Source: Branchipolynoe longqiensis
Taxonomy: Eukaryota > Annelida > Polychaeta > Phyllodocida > Polynoidae
Assembly (NCBI GenBank): GCA_030323885.1
Contig: CM059187.1
Coordinates: 128,855,168 to 128,919,167 of the forward strand
Reading direction: 5' to 3'
Length of the DNA stretch: 64,000 nt
Within the stretch, counting starts at the first letter, position 1; each line of letters opens with the position of its first letter. The position numbers and the translations under genes are program-made. Positions 32,646-44,760 of the stretch are shown here, in pieces. The notes beneath the pieces are model-generated. The model was not told the origin of the DNA and ran no database searches. It worked only from the letters and a program-made list of their open reading frames with translations.

Positions 32646-33803
32646 TTACCTCTTCCTTCCTTCTGAGTGTATGGAGGTCGGCTACCGGTGAAAGTCGTAA
32701 AGAGAGCCGAGGCGCACTTTGATCACCGGAGATGGCGGGGTGGGGTGAGGGCGGGGTGGGGTGAGGGCGGGGTGGGGTGAGGGCCGAGTGGGGTTGGTGG
32801 GTGGGGGAAGGCGGCGCGGGGGTGGGGGAGTGTGGGGTGGGTGGGGTAGAGACTGGGCAGCAGCAGTAGATGACAGGGAATCACTTAGTGCGGGTTAATG
32901 TGAACCAGGTGAAGCGACCACACATCTAGTTAGTTACCCCAGCACGGCCGTTGCCCACCGGTATGGCCCTCACGTGATGATGCCCTCCTAGCACCTACCC
33001 CCCCCCCCCCCCTGCCCATACCCCCTTATCCATTCCCCCGACCTCCGCACCCTCCGCCCCTGCTGCCCCTTCCACCTGCCGCGTTCTGACCTCACCTCCG
33101 CCGACCCCCACTGGCTCCTCCGACCTCGTGACTGCCCCCCACCCCAAGGCCCCTCCTCCGGGGAATGTGGTCGCCGCGATTCGGGATGGCTAATATTTTG
33201 GTTGGTTTGCTCATGAATATCGAAGCCCTCCATCCCCATCCCCATCCCCATCCACATCCCCACACGCACACCCACCCCGACCTTACCCCTGTCAACCACC
33301 ACTCACACCTCACCCCCGCACTCCACCCTACCCCCATATACACAGACATCACCAGGGACCAGTGATGCCAGCCACTAGGAATGTCAAGGTGGGGGTGGGG
33401 TGGGGGATAGTGGGGTTTTCATGCTGTGATCATTGACCATTCTAGGACTGAGTTCAAATAACCCCTGACGAGTTGATGCCCAAGTCCACAAACTCCGCTA
33501 CATTGATTTGCCTGGAGATACACCAACCAGACAAACAGATACTTCCACTCCCGGCAATCAATAGGTAAACCCATATTGAGGGCCAAACATGTAGGGCTTC
33601 TGACTATAGTACCACTCATACACCCATACCACCACACGCACCACACACACACACCCTACCACAAACACCACACACCTCACCCGCTTTCTTTCTAGCATCC
33701 CCCTGTACCCCTCACCCACCCACCCACAACACACCCACACACCTTTGTACACCTGCTTCAGTTCAAACCTGGTCATCCTCATGACAGTGTTCTAAACTAA
33801 ATA
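32646..33803. other. G-rich, C-rich and CACA-rich low-complexity DNA, no gene
   Basis: GGGGTGAGGGC repeats at about 32735-32790, a C run at 32997-33012, (CCCATC)n at 33228-33255 and CACCACA words at 33610-33740. Confidence 0.6.
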
Positions 33804-33806
33804 AAG

Positions 33807-33845
33807 CCCAGTCCACACTGACGATTTTCTTGTCGCTATTTATCG
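33807..33845 (+). mobile_element. Isolated Harbinger-like left end
   Basis: TAA is followed by AGCCCAGTCCACACTGACGA, the same pattern as the other left ends. No matching right end was found downstream. Confidence 0.35.
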
Positions 33846-33924
33846 GCAGCTTTTATTGTGGCTAATTAATCTCCAGTGGGCACATCATTGTGAGTATATT
33901 GTCCTGTATTGAAATTGGTGGGGT

Positions 33925-33968
33925 GTTGCAGTGTTACGTCCTGGCAACATCTAAGGTCATGTCGGGAC
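33925..33968 (-). mobile_element. SINE A tail fragment
   Basis: GTTACGTCCTGGCAACATCT then AAGGTCATGTCGGGACC is the reverse complement of the family tail. Confidence 0.65.
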
Positions 33969-33969
33969 C

Positions 33970-34399
33970 TCTATTGAAGTAGAATTGAGGCAGCAATCAG
34001 AAGTTCTATTCCTATCGCGTTTAATCTGGGACATCTGTCATCTGGTCGATCACTGGTCATAAAGACGACATAACAGTAGGTACCGGCAGCGCCCATTAAA
34101 AGTCCAGGAACAGAGCCTAGTTATCAATATGTTAATGCCATTAACAATATTGACATGCGAGTGCATAATTCATGCCGGGGTAATGTATGAATAGGATTTG
34201 ATGTGACGAAGGCGTCTAGTTTGTGTGGACAATATTTTGACTGTTCAATAAATGAAAACAGTTGCAAACCACAAAACCATATTACTTCGTGAGTATATGT
34301 TTATTCTGATATATATATGACAAATCTACAAGAAATATCCAATACTCATAATATTAATATGAATATATATATATATGTACACATTAATATTTTATGGGG
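33970..34399. other. No feature recognised
   Basis: AT-rich sequence with short ATATAT runs. Confidence 0.4.
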
Positions 34400-34495
34400 A
34401 TTATGGAACTAGGAAATATTGCACCTAGAGCAGGATTCAAACTGCTTTCCTAGGGCAATGCCCTAACCATTAGGCAACCTAGGCTCCCTGATGCA
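34400..34495 (-). mobile_element. SINE C head, diverged
   Basis: On the minus strand: GGGAGCCTAGGTTGCCTAAT, GGTTAGGGCATTGCCC and GTTTGAATCCTGCTCTAGG. Box A- and box B-like segments are intact enough to resemble a tRNA gene. Anticodon-arm pairing is poor and the same family recurs, so it is a SINE head. Confidence 0.65.
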
Positions 34496-35299
34496 ATCAC
34501 CCTATCCACATATCCCTGCCTATAAGGTTCCTTGCTTGAAACATCAGTGCAGAAGGGATATGAATAGACAAAATTGTATCAGAATGGATGATAGCAAATA
34601 GATAGGAATATACTTTTATAAATACATTTAGGTATATAGTTAGATATATTGAATGATATATAACAATTGCATATACAAATGATATATATATAGACATAAC
34701 ATATGCATAGATCTATACAACATTGATAAGAATATACTTTTATAAATATATTTAAATATATAGTTAGATATATTAAATAATATATAGAAATTACATATAC
34801 AAATTATATATAGAGACGAAATGTAGGCATATATAGTTAGAAGTTACCCATATATAAGATATACATACAAATGTTCATGTATCTTAATTCTTATATATAC
34901 ACCTATCTTATATGTATTGTGACTGAGCATGGCACACTAAAAAATAGGTAGGCTTATATACACCCAAACTAAACAAAAACAAAGAACCATAACAAAGAAC
35001 AATAGCAAACCCCAAAAATATATGCACTTATTCTAGGCAACTGGATGCAAATACTACTTTCCGTAGGGTTCAGACAGTGTGTTACCAGCTAAACACATTT
35101 AAAAGTATTTGTTTGCGCCGTATGACGCGCGCTGTACAAGTGTAGGACTTGTGTTGGCCTCCCCTGCTGGGGTCACGTGACCGTGATGGACACTGCCACA
35201 GTTATAACTCCCCATGTATTTGCCACCCACTATGTCGACCGGCTTTTCTTGTGAACCAATATTCTTTTAAACATATTTTACATAGCTAAATATCAATAT
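34496..35299. other. AT-rich DNA with two similar halves
   Basis: AAGAATATACTTTTATAAAT then ATATAGTTAGATATATT at 34725-34770 resembles 34605-34650 (GGAATATACTTTTATAAATA). This suggests a short local duplication of about 125 bp. No gene seen. Confidence 0.5.
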
Positions 35300-35505
35300 A
35301 GTTATAGGGTAAAACCTCTCTAACCGATCAGGTTCACAGATCTATCATTCCCCTATATTGATCAATATATTTGCGTCCAAAATGATCGCCCATACAATAC
35401 CATTGTAATGATACAAAAAAAACTCCCTAAACCGACCACCTCCCAAAATGGACCATTTAAAGTTGGTCCCATGGTCGGTCGATTTAGAGAGGTTTTATTG
35501 TACTG
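35300..35505. mobile_element. Pogo/Tigger-like short element
   Basis: The left end GGGTAAAACCTCTCTAACCG and the right end, reversed, CAGTACAATAAAACCTCTCT are inverted repeats of about 20 bp. The AAACCTCTCTAA.CGACC pattern is familiar from pogo/Tigger termini. About 200 bp, non-coding. The left terminus is eroded. Confidence 0.6.
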
Positions 35506-36354
35506 GTATATAATAAATAATTCCCTCCACATGAACTCAGCTATGAAAGTTTCATAAAACAAGTGTGTAATTCTTCCTGAATCGGTGCCTATTTAATTAA
35601 TCAGTATAGTTGAGTGACATCTGTATAGATGTTGAGCTGGGTTCAGTGGGTTCAAATGGTATATTGGGGTTGGTCTTGCTGTGTCCTTCCTATACACTAT
35701 GATGGCCGTCACCTGAGGGGGTTGACGGCCTGGGCCAGTCGTGATTTAACCGACTTTTACCTGGGCCCTACCTGTAACAGGTGTGGTATGTGGGTTGTTG
35801 TACTGTGCCAGCAACTGCTGGTATACTTACCACAAAGCCACCCTATGTCCCCTTCTAAAATAAATATATCCGCTCACTACCTGAAAGGTGACAATAATAC
35901 AACACATACATCAATCAGTTGTCTGTATTACTAATTATTTGAAGTGACTAAGCTACAAAAGATTACATATATATATATTTAGTTTTTCTTTTTGGGTAAG
36001 CATTTTTATTCATCTGAATAGAGCCCTTTCTCAGTGCCGAGGCACTGATCTTATGACCATCCTTAACTTCCATCAATTACACAATTTAAATACAGGAACA
36101 ATGATAAGATAATAAAATATTATTATTACATTCAGCTAATTAAGAGTGTGTGGTATATCTGGTCAATGTATGCATAGAGTGTATGCATTTTAATGTAGGT
36201 GGTGTCCTAGTTAATTTCCTAAGCAGACCTATATATAGCATCATGCAGGTGGTGGATCTTGTAGTGAGTGAGTTACTGGGTGGGTTGGTTGGTGCCATTC
36301 ATTGATCGGTGGTGGTGGCATTTTGGTGAGTGGGGGTTTGTTTTTTGTCAGCCC
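35506..36354. other. No feature recognised
   Basis: Unique-looking sequence. The frame at 35629-35934 has no known domain. Confidence 0.4.
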
Positions 36355-36752
36355 GCTGGGTAGTGGGTAGTGAGTTAGTGGGTAGTGAGTAGTGGGTAAT
36401 CTGTAGTGGGTAGTGAGTAGTGAGTGGTGGGTAGCGGGAGTTGGTAGTGGGTAGCGGTTAGTGGAGAGTGGGTAGTCTGTAGCAGGTAGCTGGTTGCGGG
36501 TAGCAGGCAGTGGGTAGCGGGAGTTGGTATAGTGGGTAGCAGTTAGTGGATAATGGGTAGTCTGTAGCGGGTAGTGGTTAGTGGTTAGTGGATAGTGGGT
36601 AGCCTGTTGAGGGTAGTTGGTGCTGAGTAGTGGGTAGCAGGTCATTGGTAGTGAGTAGCGGGTGGTGGGTAGCGGGTAGTCGGTAGTGTATAGTGGGTAG
36701 TCTGGAGCAGGTAGTAGTGGGTAGCGGGAAGTGGGTAGTGGGTAGTCCGGCA
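36355..36752. repeat. GGTAGTG-type 7-bp minisatellite
   Basis: Degenerate GGTAGTG, GGTAGCG and AGTGAGTA words throughout. The 172-codon minus frame (YPLPTTRYPL repeats) is an artefact of the array. Confidence 0.9.
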
Positions 36753-36876
36753 TGGACAAACTCAGTCAGCCCCTATTTGACGTGGATGAGGTCACGTGAC
36801 ACCCCGTGTATTTGCACACATCCTGGCCATATATTAAATTAAAGTGGTGCGGGATGAGGTCAGCCCCGCCCCCCCC

Positions 36877-36945
36877 CCACAACTACCCCCCCCCCCACAA
36901 CTACCCCCCCCCCCTCCCCACAACTACCCCCCCCCCCACGCCACC
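36877..36945. repeat. (ACAACTACCCCCC)n short array
   Basis: Three to four copies of CACAACTACC followed by C runs. Confidence 0.8.
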
Positions 36946-37204
36946 CCCATACAGCACGCCACTGTGGGTCCACTGTATATGTAGATGTCGGCAGTAAAAG
37001 GACATTGCACCGGGTAGGTAGAGTGGTTGAATGCCATGCACAGTTTGTACATATTTCATCATCGTGGACTGTGGCTGGGGAGGAGGTGGCGTAGGGAGGG
37101 GGGGGGGTGCCAGTGATGTGATTTGATTTGACGTGAATATATATGTCTTAGCCCAATCTGTTTAAGTGTCACGATCCGCTGGTTTTGAGTTTCTGTCAAA
37201 TATC

Positions 37205-37392
37205 CCTTCATAATTTCATACATTCATACATTCATGCATTCATACATTCATGCATTCATGCATTCATACATTCATACATACATACATTCATACATTCATG
37301 CATACATACATACATACATTCGTCCGTTCATGCATTCATCCATTCATACATTGTCCATTCATCTATTCATCCATTCATACATGCATACCTTC
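37205..37392. repeat. (CATTCATA)n microsatellite
   Basis: CATTCATACATTCATG words in a continuous array. Frames encode Ile/His/Ser repeats only. Confidence 0.92.
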
Positions 37393-37499
37393 ATAGACTT
37401 ATACCCCAGTTATGGACCTATTAACTTATTTAGTCAAGGCTCCCTCGATTGGCGGTGGAGACTGGATATACACTGCAATGTCTGTTTGATTTAGTTTCA

Positions 37500-37655
37500 T
37501 GAGTGAGTGGGTTATCGTCCCATACTGCCAGCAGTATGTCATCTCAGCAGGCACCGCTATAAATAAACCAACAGGTCGTGTGTTCTGTCACAAGTAGCTA
37601 CACATATTGATGTTACCTTAAAGGTTTCGAGGAACTAAACCCCAAACCAATCATT
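37500..37655 (+). mobile_element. SINE A fragment, strongly diverged
   Basis: GAGTGAGTGGGTTATCGTCC, CTGTCACAAGTAGCTACAC and GAGGAACTAAACCCC keep the order of the family body and tail. Confidence 0.45.
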
Positions 37656-38064
37656 CAGATTCACTCACTGGCGTTTATTTTGGGTCGATCCTGTTTGGAT
37701 AAGCCAATAATGCCCAGGCATGCATGTCCATGTACCTGCAGTGTTTAGAATGTATGGGCACTGTTATTTATGTTTCTTTGAAGTACTGGGGGCATTTCTT
37801 GCGCTGGTTGCGTGCCTATGGATGTAAGAGATTCACTGGTCGACTTTGTGGAGGGTGTTGGTGATCTGTGATCAGAGCAATGTGTGTATGGGGGTGAGGG
37901 GTGGGGTGGGGTGTAAGCGTGGTGCAAATGTTGGTTGGTGGTGGCGGTGGTGGTGGTGGTGGGGGTCTGCTGGCAATGTCACCTGTCCAACCTTAGCTGA
38001 AAGGTTGCCATTGAAGGTATGGTGGCAGACGTTGGTGGATGTTTACTTGCTCTTCGGAACTTCT
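37656..38064. other. No feature recognised; short (GGT)n at 37930-37965
   Basis: GGTGGTGGCGGTGGTGGTGG is the only repeat seen. Confidence 0.5.
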
Positions 38065-38416
38065 GAGTTGCATAGTTCGATGGTTTTGACCGTCGGCCAT
38101 TTTTTTCTGAGGTAAATATATTAAATGGATTGTTATAACCTATGTTACTTTACTTTCCGGTAACTTTTAGTTTAAATGGCTAACATTGGAAATATTTGAA
38201 GTACAAGTGTACAAAATTAATTTAGGCAAGCACGCCAAAACTTTGAGACCAGCGGCTTATGCAGTAACACGTTCTATTAAATTGCCTCAGTATTCCATTC
38301 TATGCGACAACAACTGCTTAATAAGTCGACCAGTATCTACGTTAGCTATGTAGAATCAAATCTAGGTGAGTGTTTTGGTTTAGACATTTTTATTTTCATT
38401 GCCTATGCAACTTCAA
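38065..38416 (+). mobile_element. Repeat family R1, plus-strand copy
   Basis: It starts GAGTTGCATAGTTCGATGG, contains GGCAAGCACGCCAAAACT, TTCTATTAAATTGCCTCAG and TATGTAGAATCAAATCTAGG, and ends TATGCAACTTC. It matches the family over about 350 bp. Confidence 0.75.
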
Positions 38417-39053
38417 ATGCTGAAGTGTATTACCTATTCAGTTTGGAAAGGAAATCCCCAAAAGGAAATTCTGAGAGAATGCCGAAAGCAACGGTTAAAT
38501 GATGTTGGCTGGGGAGAACAGTCCATTGGCGGCATTCTCTTTGAAAAATAAGTGGTAGTAAATAAAATGATGAGTTTGAAAAATTGTTGGCTTCATCCTT
38601 TGTCAGACTGAGAGTACATACAGTTCATAACCGGTAATCCCACTTTGTTAGATGAGAGCATTTAGCACAACAGGATTGAATGGTCTGAAGGGTATTCGTA
38701 GGATGTTGGCTTGTGTGTAGGGGGTTGGGAGGGAGGGAGGGGGGGGGGGTCATAGTCATTCACCAATTTTCTTTCCTCTTCATTTATAGGTCGATACTCG
38801 GGGGGTTTCTCATTTGAAATATGTTTATGCATGACTTAGGCCCAGCTGCTTTGTTATACTGTGTTTGATAGTCCACCCAGACACCTGAACCTATGTCGCC
38901 CTTGTGTGAGTAGTATATGGCAGTAAAGCATGGGTTGTTGGTAATAGGATTACACCGGTCCTGAATTATATATACGGGTATATATGTACATATATATAGT
39001 AATATATTATATATACCATACACATATATATGATGTATATATTTGATACACAA

Positions 39054-39087
<34 letters not shown>

Positions 39088-39158
39088 TATATCAATGATA
39101 TATTACAAAACCAATCAATAATCATTCACCCCCCCCCCCCCGTAATATCAATAAAGTG
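38417..39158. other. No gene; G run, TA run and C run
   Basis: G run at 38735-38749, (TA)n near 38985-39085, C run at 39127-39140. Confidence 0.55.
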
Positions 39159-39468
39159 GTGTTTCCTGTGGTGGAATGGATAGAGTGTCTGTCTTTGTTC
39201 TAGGTCAGACTCCTAATCTGAAGGTCAGTGGTTCAATTCCCCATACCCCTACCTCTGCCAATTTGGATTTACACCACTGTGTATAACTTACAGAGTCATC
39301 AAAGGCCAGTTGGTCTCATACAATGTCTATGTGGTGTGGGAGGTTAAAAATCCCTTGGGTTGGTAAAAGTGTACGCTCAGGCTTTCTATCAACAAACTTT
39401 CTAATGGTGAAAAACAAATATATTCAGATTTATCCAAGATGGGCAGTATAAATCTTCAAGAAAAATAA
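39159..39468 (+). mobile_element. SINE B, near full length
   Basis: Head GTGGTGGAATGGATAGAGTG, box B GGTCAGTGGTTCAATTCCCC, full body and the 3' block GGCAGTATAAATCTTCAAGA with an A-rich end. Confidence 0.87.
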
Positions 39469-39732
39469 AGTCTGATAGTGATAGTGATAGGTGATAGTTC
39501 CCTGCTATTGTTGATATTGTTCACACAAATTCACCCATGAATAGTTCAAAGCGACCATAACTGTTGAGGCCTAGGGTTCAATGTTGAAAAAAAAATGACT
39601 TTGACTTGGAATAGCAACGTTGAAGGATTTAAAATACATCGATATTGTATGTGTAATATATACCAGCTGCGTGTTCTGCATTCAGACAATGTTCGGATGG
39701 GTGTCAGCGTTTCTAGGAAGCACACATTAATA

Positions 39733-39763
39733 CGTGTATATATGTTTATATATATTATATATA

Positions 39764-39800
<37 letters not shown>
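39733..39800. repeat. (TA)n microsatellite
   Basis: TATATGTTTATATATATTAT edge and a long pure TA run. Confidence 0.9.
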
Positions 39801-40589
39801 AGTCCGACCACAAGTTATCTGTATATCATCGGGTAACACATGTGTGTCACTTTCCACCCTCTGTTCTGGGGAAGCGAGGGGGGGGGGGGGGGGGTAGGCT
39901 ACAGAAATGGTATGCAGTCCTGCTGGTAGCAAACACGGCGTCAACAAGCAACATCAGTGCTGTCACACTTCACAGGTGTCAATGACACGCCCCCACCCAC
40001 ACCCACACACACACCCACCCAAAGCCCCCCTCAACACCCAGACCTCCCCGCGCCCCACACCCACACAGTGTCCCATCGCTCTGCGTTTCACCCCCTCCCT
40101 ACCCTCCCCCACCCCCCACCCCAACCCACCCATCTCCATGACTACTAATCAGCGCGCACCACTTCACGCAAAACACGCCAGATTCAGTGAGGATCCCGAT
40201 GTTCCAATTGGTGCATGACCATGGATGAGGAGGAGACGGAGGGGGGAGGGGGGAGGGGAAAGGGGAAGGAGCAATGGGCTAGGAAGGGGGAGCGGAAAGG
40301 GAAGGGAGAGGGGAGACAAGAGGCGGATCTAGGAAAGGCCAAGGCATCGGAGGGGGGCCGGGTTGTTTCGCACTAAGTGTGGCACCAGTGTTTGGTAGCA
40401 GCCACCACTGATAAACAACGCGCAACTTGTCTAAAGCAAGCTGCACCCCTTCTGGAGTGCAACAGATTAGCTCTGACCCTTGGATGAAGACTGTCATAAT
40501 TTGGGTCATCCAGACAGGCCGAGGGTGGCTCACCTGCGGTCTGACCGCTCTCCGCGCCGGTAACAATCTGGCGTACATTTTGCCACCGG

Positions 40590-40594
<5 letters not shown>
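39801..40594. other. G run, C-rich and A/G-rich blocks; no gene
   Basis: G run at 39878-39894, CCCACACCCAC words at 39989-40130 and GGGGAGGGGAAAGGGG words at 40233-40320. Confidence 0.55.
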
Positions 40595-40620
<26 letters not shown>

Positions 40621-40638
40621 TTTAATATATATGTCTGT

Positions 40639-40679
<41 letters not shown>

Positions 40680-40883
40680 TGCATTTCCCTAAATTTAAGA
40701 GGTTTGATAATATATATATATACATATGTAATTATATATAATTATATATACATATATAATTATGTTTACGTATATAATTATGCTTGCATATATAAATATA
40801 CACACATATATACTTATCTATGTATATACATATATATTATGAAACACCTTACATTTAGGGAAATGCATATATATGTATACCTA

Positions 40884-40932
<49 letters not shown>
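40595..40932. repeat. TA-rich block containing an inverted pair
   Basis: (TA)n runs surround GCATTTCCCTAAATTTAAGAG (from 40681) and its inverted match CTTACATTTAGGGAAATGC (ending about 40867), about 35 bp per arm. It could be a small inverted-repeat element inserted in (TA)n. Confidence 0.75.
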
Positions 40933-40934
<2 letters not shown>

Positions 40935-40985
40935 TGTGGCACAATGTGCGCCGGATTGTTAAGGCAAACATTATGTGCACATATC

Positions 40986-41242
40986 TGAGACTGTCTCAAA
41001 AGGTTCCAAGCAATATGGGACAACACTTTGCCCATTGTAGCGATCAAGATACTATCTGCTTATGCATTTGCTCAGGATAAACTTATTTGTTTTTACATGG
41101 TGTTTCACAATCCCAATAGAATACATATTTATTTAAAGCAAATGTCCTTGTGTTTTCAGTGTAACCATTTCTGTGCTGTTTTGTGTCAATCGTTACAATG
41201 GAAAAAAAAAAGAGTTATCACCTTTTGAGACAGGCTCATATA
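40986..41242. mobile_element. Inverted-repeat element, TGAG(A/C)CTGTCTCAAAAGG ends
   Basis: The left end TGAGACTGTCTCAAAAGGT and the right end ACCTTTTGAGACAGGCTCA are inverted. It is 257 bp and followed by TATA. It has no coding capacity. Confidence 0.7.
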
Positions 41243-41410
41243 CATACATATATATATATATACACATATATACGTATATATGTATATACACATATACATA
41301 TACCCATATACCCATATACACATATACACATACACATATACACATATATATATATACATATATACATACATACATATGTACATACATATATACATATATA
41401 TATAATTCAT
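41243..41410. repeat. TA/CATA microsatellite
   Basis: TATATACACATATACATACA-type words. Frames are Tyr/Ile/His repeats. Confidence 0.9.
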
Positions 41411-41511
41411 ATACACACATGGCAGTTCACTCATGACCACCTTGTTCAAAATATAACTCAAGGTGAATGTTTTCTGTATCCTCTATAGCAATTGGCCATG
41501 TCAGTTTATTA

Positions 41512-42194
41512 AGGGGCTGTCACATTACAATGAATCGCACCAATGTACACTGATGTGTGTGATTTTTGGCTGCTATGTCAGGATACGTTGTTATGCATTA
41601 CGCGTGTTTTAGGCGCTTGTTGGTATAGGTCAATGTACGTTGACGTTTGTCAAGATACATCGTTGCACGGCAGGGGGTCAGCAAAGTTTTATGCATGCAC
41701 AAAACTTTCGACGTACGACAATGTTCAACAACATGTGGATTTTAGTCTGCCGTACGTTATATATGTGTAAGGCGTTCATCGATGTACATTAGACGTACGT
41801 TAGACAAACTTTGTTCACTACATTGCACTACGTTGACCTATGTTAAAGGCAGTAGGAACGTACTGTCCATGTACTGACAATGTATGGATAACATATGCCT
41901 AACATACTTCTAACGTATGTTTAGCATTTCTCCAGCGTGTCTTGACGTATGTAACCGGCAATCGAATAACATATGTAATGTTCACCGGTGTTCTGTGAAC
42001 GTACCGTGAGCGTAATTCAAGCATTTCTTGCTGGGAGGTACGTTAGCCATATGTTCGTCATACGTTTGCCATATGCTATGTATATGTTATGGATACGTCC
42101 AACTTGCCGAAACGTTTGAAGCGTGTCGACATAAAACAGTGATTTGACGCGTTGGCCACACGCTTGCGAGATGCATCGTAATGTGACAGGGCCT
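41512..42194. mobile_element. Harbinger-like element, family B, copy 1
   Basis: The left end is AGGGGCTGTCACATTACAAT. The right end, reversed, is AGGCCCTGTCACATTACGAT. TTA lies on both sides (41509-41511, 42195-42197). The body is filled with GTACGTT, ACATATG and TGACGTTTGTC words. The core TTTTATGCATGCACAAAA (41687-41704) is followed by CTTTCGACGTACGACAA, shared with the 48453 copy. Confidence 0.8.
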
Positions 42195-42395
42195 TTATTG
42201 ATGTATGCCACTTTTGTTGTATTTATATTTTGGGTAAAAACTAACGGTGATGTGTTAGTAGAACTAGAAGGGTAGAGCGAAGGTCATGGCTGCTGTTGGA
42301 AGCGGGATCTTAAGTTTGTGAAGTAATTACACCGGGCGCGCTGACAGAACAACCCGGCCCAGCACAGATTACCGTACCCAGATCAGGGCTGGGCC

Positions 42396-42556
42396 TTCCG
42401 CCTGCCCGCCTGCCCGCCTGCCCGCCTGCCCGCCTGCCCGCCTGCCCGCCTGCCCGCCTGCCCGCCTGCTCGCCTGCCCGCCTGCCCGCCTGCCCGCCTG
42501 CCCGCCTGCCCGCCTGCCCGCCTGCCCGCCTGCCCGCCTGTTCGCCTGCTCGCCTG
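42396..42556. repeat. (GCCTGCCC)n 8-bp array, about 20 units
   Basis: Pure GCCTGCCC units with occasional GCCTGCTC and GCCTGTTC. It ends about 45 bp before a Harbinger-like element. Minus frames encode RRAGGQAG repeats only. Confidence 0.95.
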
Positions 42557-42602
42557 CCTCCTGTCCCGCCCCGCCTGACTGCACCTCGGAGTGGGTGGGC
42601 AA

Positions 42603-43174
42603 AGCCCCAGTCAGACCTCACCGGATTGAGGAACCGGATAGAAAATGGAACTCTCTGGTGAAATACCTCAATGTACGGTTTATATATGGTTGGCATCCGG
42701 CGTGTCCATTATCTGTCCAGCGGTGTTGGGTACAAGTTTTGAACATGCACCAAACTTGAACTCGACACCGCCAGACTGAAGTGTAGGGTTGCTGTCCCTT
42801 TTAAGTTTGTTTAGTCCGTTTTGTCCATTTCATGTCCGTTACTCATCCATTAGGTGTCCGGTTTGTATCCTGAAGAGTCCGTTGACGGTGCTGCGGGAAT
42901 TCGGTCAGTCGGTTTTTGGTGCGTCCGTTAACAGTCCAATAGGTGTCCGGTTGGTGTCCGTTTGGTGTCCGTTCCGCCCGTTTGACATTCGGTTGCTGTC
43001 CGGTTCTCATCTGGTTCTCGTCCGTTGGCTATTCGTTAATGTACGTTTCTTGTCCGTTTAGAGTCTGTTTCGTCTGGCGGCCGTTGCAACAGTTCGACAC
43101 CGAACACCACTGGACTAAACAATTCTTTGTCCGGTGGTGTTTTGTCCTCAGTCTGGTAAGGTCTGACTGGGCCT
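42603..43174. mobile_element. Harbinger-like element, family C, copy 2
   Basis: Left end AGCCCCAGTCAGACCTCACC, right end AAGGTCTGACTGGGCCT followed by TTA (43175-43177). The left flank is CAA instead, so the duplication is altered. The core TTTTGAACATGCACCAAA is at 42737-42754. Body words TGTCCGGT and TTGGTGTCCG match copy 1. Confidence 0.75.
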
Positions 43175-43474
43175 TTAGGTGGGTGGGTGCAGCTGGGGGC
43201 TTCAGGAGTATGCCAACAGGTGGCGTAAACACGGTCTGCGTGAGTGACCACACCGTGTAATACGCTATTGCGTCTTCTGCTAGCAGTGGTCATTCTTATT
43301 ACATGACAGCGAAAACAGCTCACCACATGTGCAATTATGTAGTATTAATAATTCAAACACATTTCAAATTAATAATAAGGTAAATGTGATAGGGTGGCTT
43401 CACTACCAGGTGCTATGCAATCAAAGCATGATAAGGATACATTTGCAGTTTGGTTATACTATTTGGAGGAGAGA

Positions 43475-43806
43475 TGGTTGGTTGGTTGTTTGTTGGAGTT
43501 TTACGTCCTCACAACATGTAGTGTCATATCAGGACAGGTGCCGACTTGTGACAGTGCGCACTCATGGCGACTTTATAGTACTGCCCCAATGGGAGACCAT
43601 GCCACCAGCACCATGACATGATATCGCACTCCATCACATTATCTTGACACTGAGTTAACCAGTCCTTTCCATATCCTACTAATGCCAAGCACTAAGCTAG
43701 TATCAATTTGGTAAGTCATTACTGAGAAACTCTCGATTGAGAATTAAACTCCCGATTTCCTGTACGGGAGGCATGCGCTCTACCTATTCGGCCACCGCGC
43801 CCGGTA
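43475..43806 (-). mobile_element. SINE A, full length, type 1 head, target duplication
   Basis: The complete minus-strand copy ends at the head (CGCGGTGGCCGAATAGGTAG on the minus strand). The direct repeat TGGAGGAGAGA lies at 43464-43474 and 43807-43817. Confidence 0.9.
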
Positions 43807-43914
43807 TGGAGGAGAGAGAAAGCCCATTTACCATTAAACATTTGAAAGTTCATTGACCGTAAACAGGTAGGTTTTGAGGAGAGATTGTAATTTGTCCGCG
43901 TATGCTCTTGTTCC

Positions 43915-44760
43915 TACCTCCTCTTCACTCCCCCACACCACCGCACACCACCACTCACTACCCCTCACTCCCCCTCACTACCTCTCACTACCTCTCCCTA
44001 CCCCTCAGTACCTCTCACTACCCCTCACTACCTCTCCCGACCCCTCACTACCTCTCACTACCCCTCACTACCTCTCCCTACCCCTCACTACCCCTCACTA
44101 CCTCTCCCTACCCCTCACTACCTCTCACTACCCCTCACTACCCATCACTACCTTTACTACCTCTCACTACCTCTCCCTACCCCTCAGTACCTCTCACTAC
44201 CTCTCCCTACTCCTCAGTACCTCTCACTACGCCTCACTACCCCTCATTACCCTTCACTACCCTTCACTATCTCTCACTACCTCTCCCTACCCCTCTCTAC
44301 ATCTCACTACCCCTCACTACCCCTCACTACCTTCAATACCCCTCAGTACCCCTCAGTACCTTCAATACCCCTCACTACCCCTCACTACCTTCAATACCCC
44401 TCACTACCTTCAATACCCCACACTACCCCTCACTACCCCTTACGGCCTCTCACTACCTCTCACTATTCGCACTACCCCTCATTACCCATACTACCCTTCA
44501 CTACCCATCACTACCTATTACTGCCCCTTACTACCCATCACTACCCATAACTAACCATCACTAACCATAACTACTTATCACTACCCCCGCTACCCCTAAT
44601 TACGCCATACTACCCCTCAGTACACACCACTACCCCTCACTACTCCACACAACACCACACTACCCTTCACCTCTCACTACACCATGCTACCAAATACTCC
44701 CCATCACTACCCCCACACTACCTCTCATTCTCAATACACCTCAGTACCCCACCCTACCAT
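43915..44760. repeat. CCTCACTACC-type 10-bp minisatellite, about 80 units
   Basis: CCTCACTACC, CCTCTCCCTACC and CTTCAATACC variants, degenerating to the right. Two forward frames stay open for over 220 codons (SLPLTTPHYL repeats) because units lack stops. Confidence 0.93.

Noticed and set aside
36355..36752. Telomere-like GGTAGTG repeat
   Set aside because: It differs from the animal TTAGGG repeat and is too degenerate. It is an internal minisatellite.
36241..36759. 172-codon minus-strand frame
   Set aside because: It is a translation of the GGTAGTG-type array.
43874..44564. Two overlapping frames of over 220 codons
   Set aside because: Both are translations of the CCTCACTACC array, and their simultaneous openness is a property of the unit.
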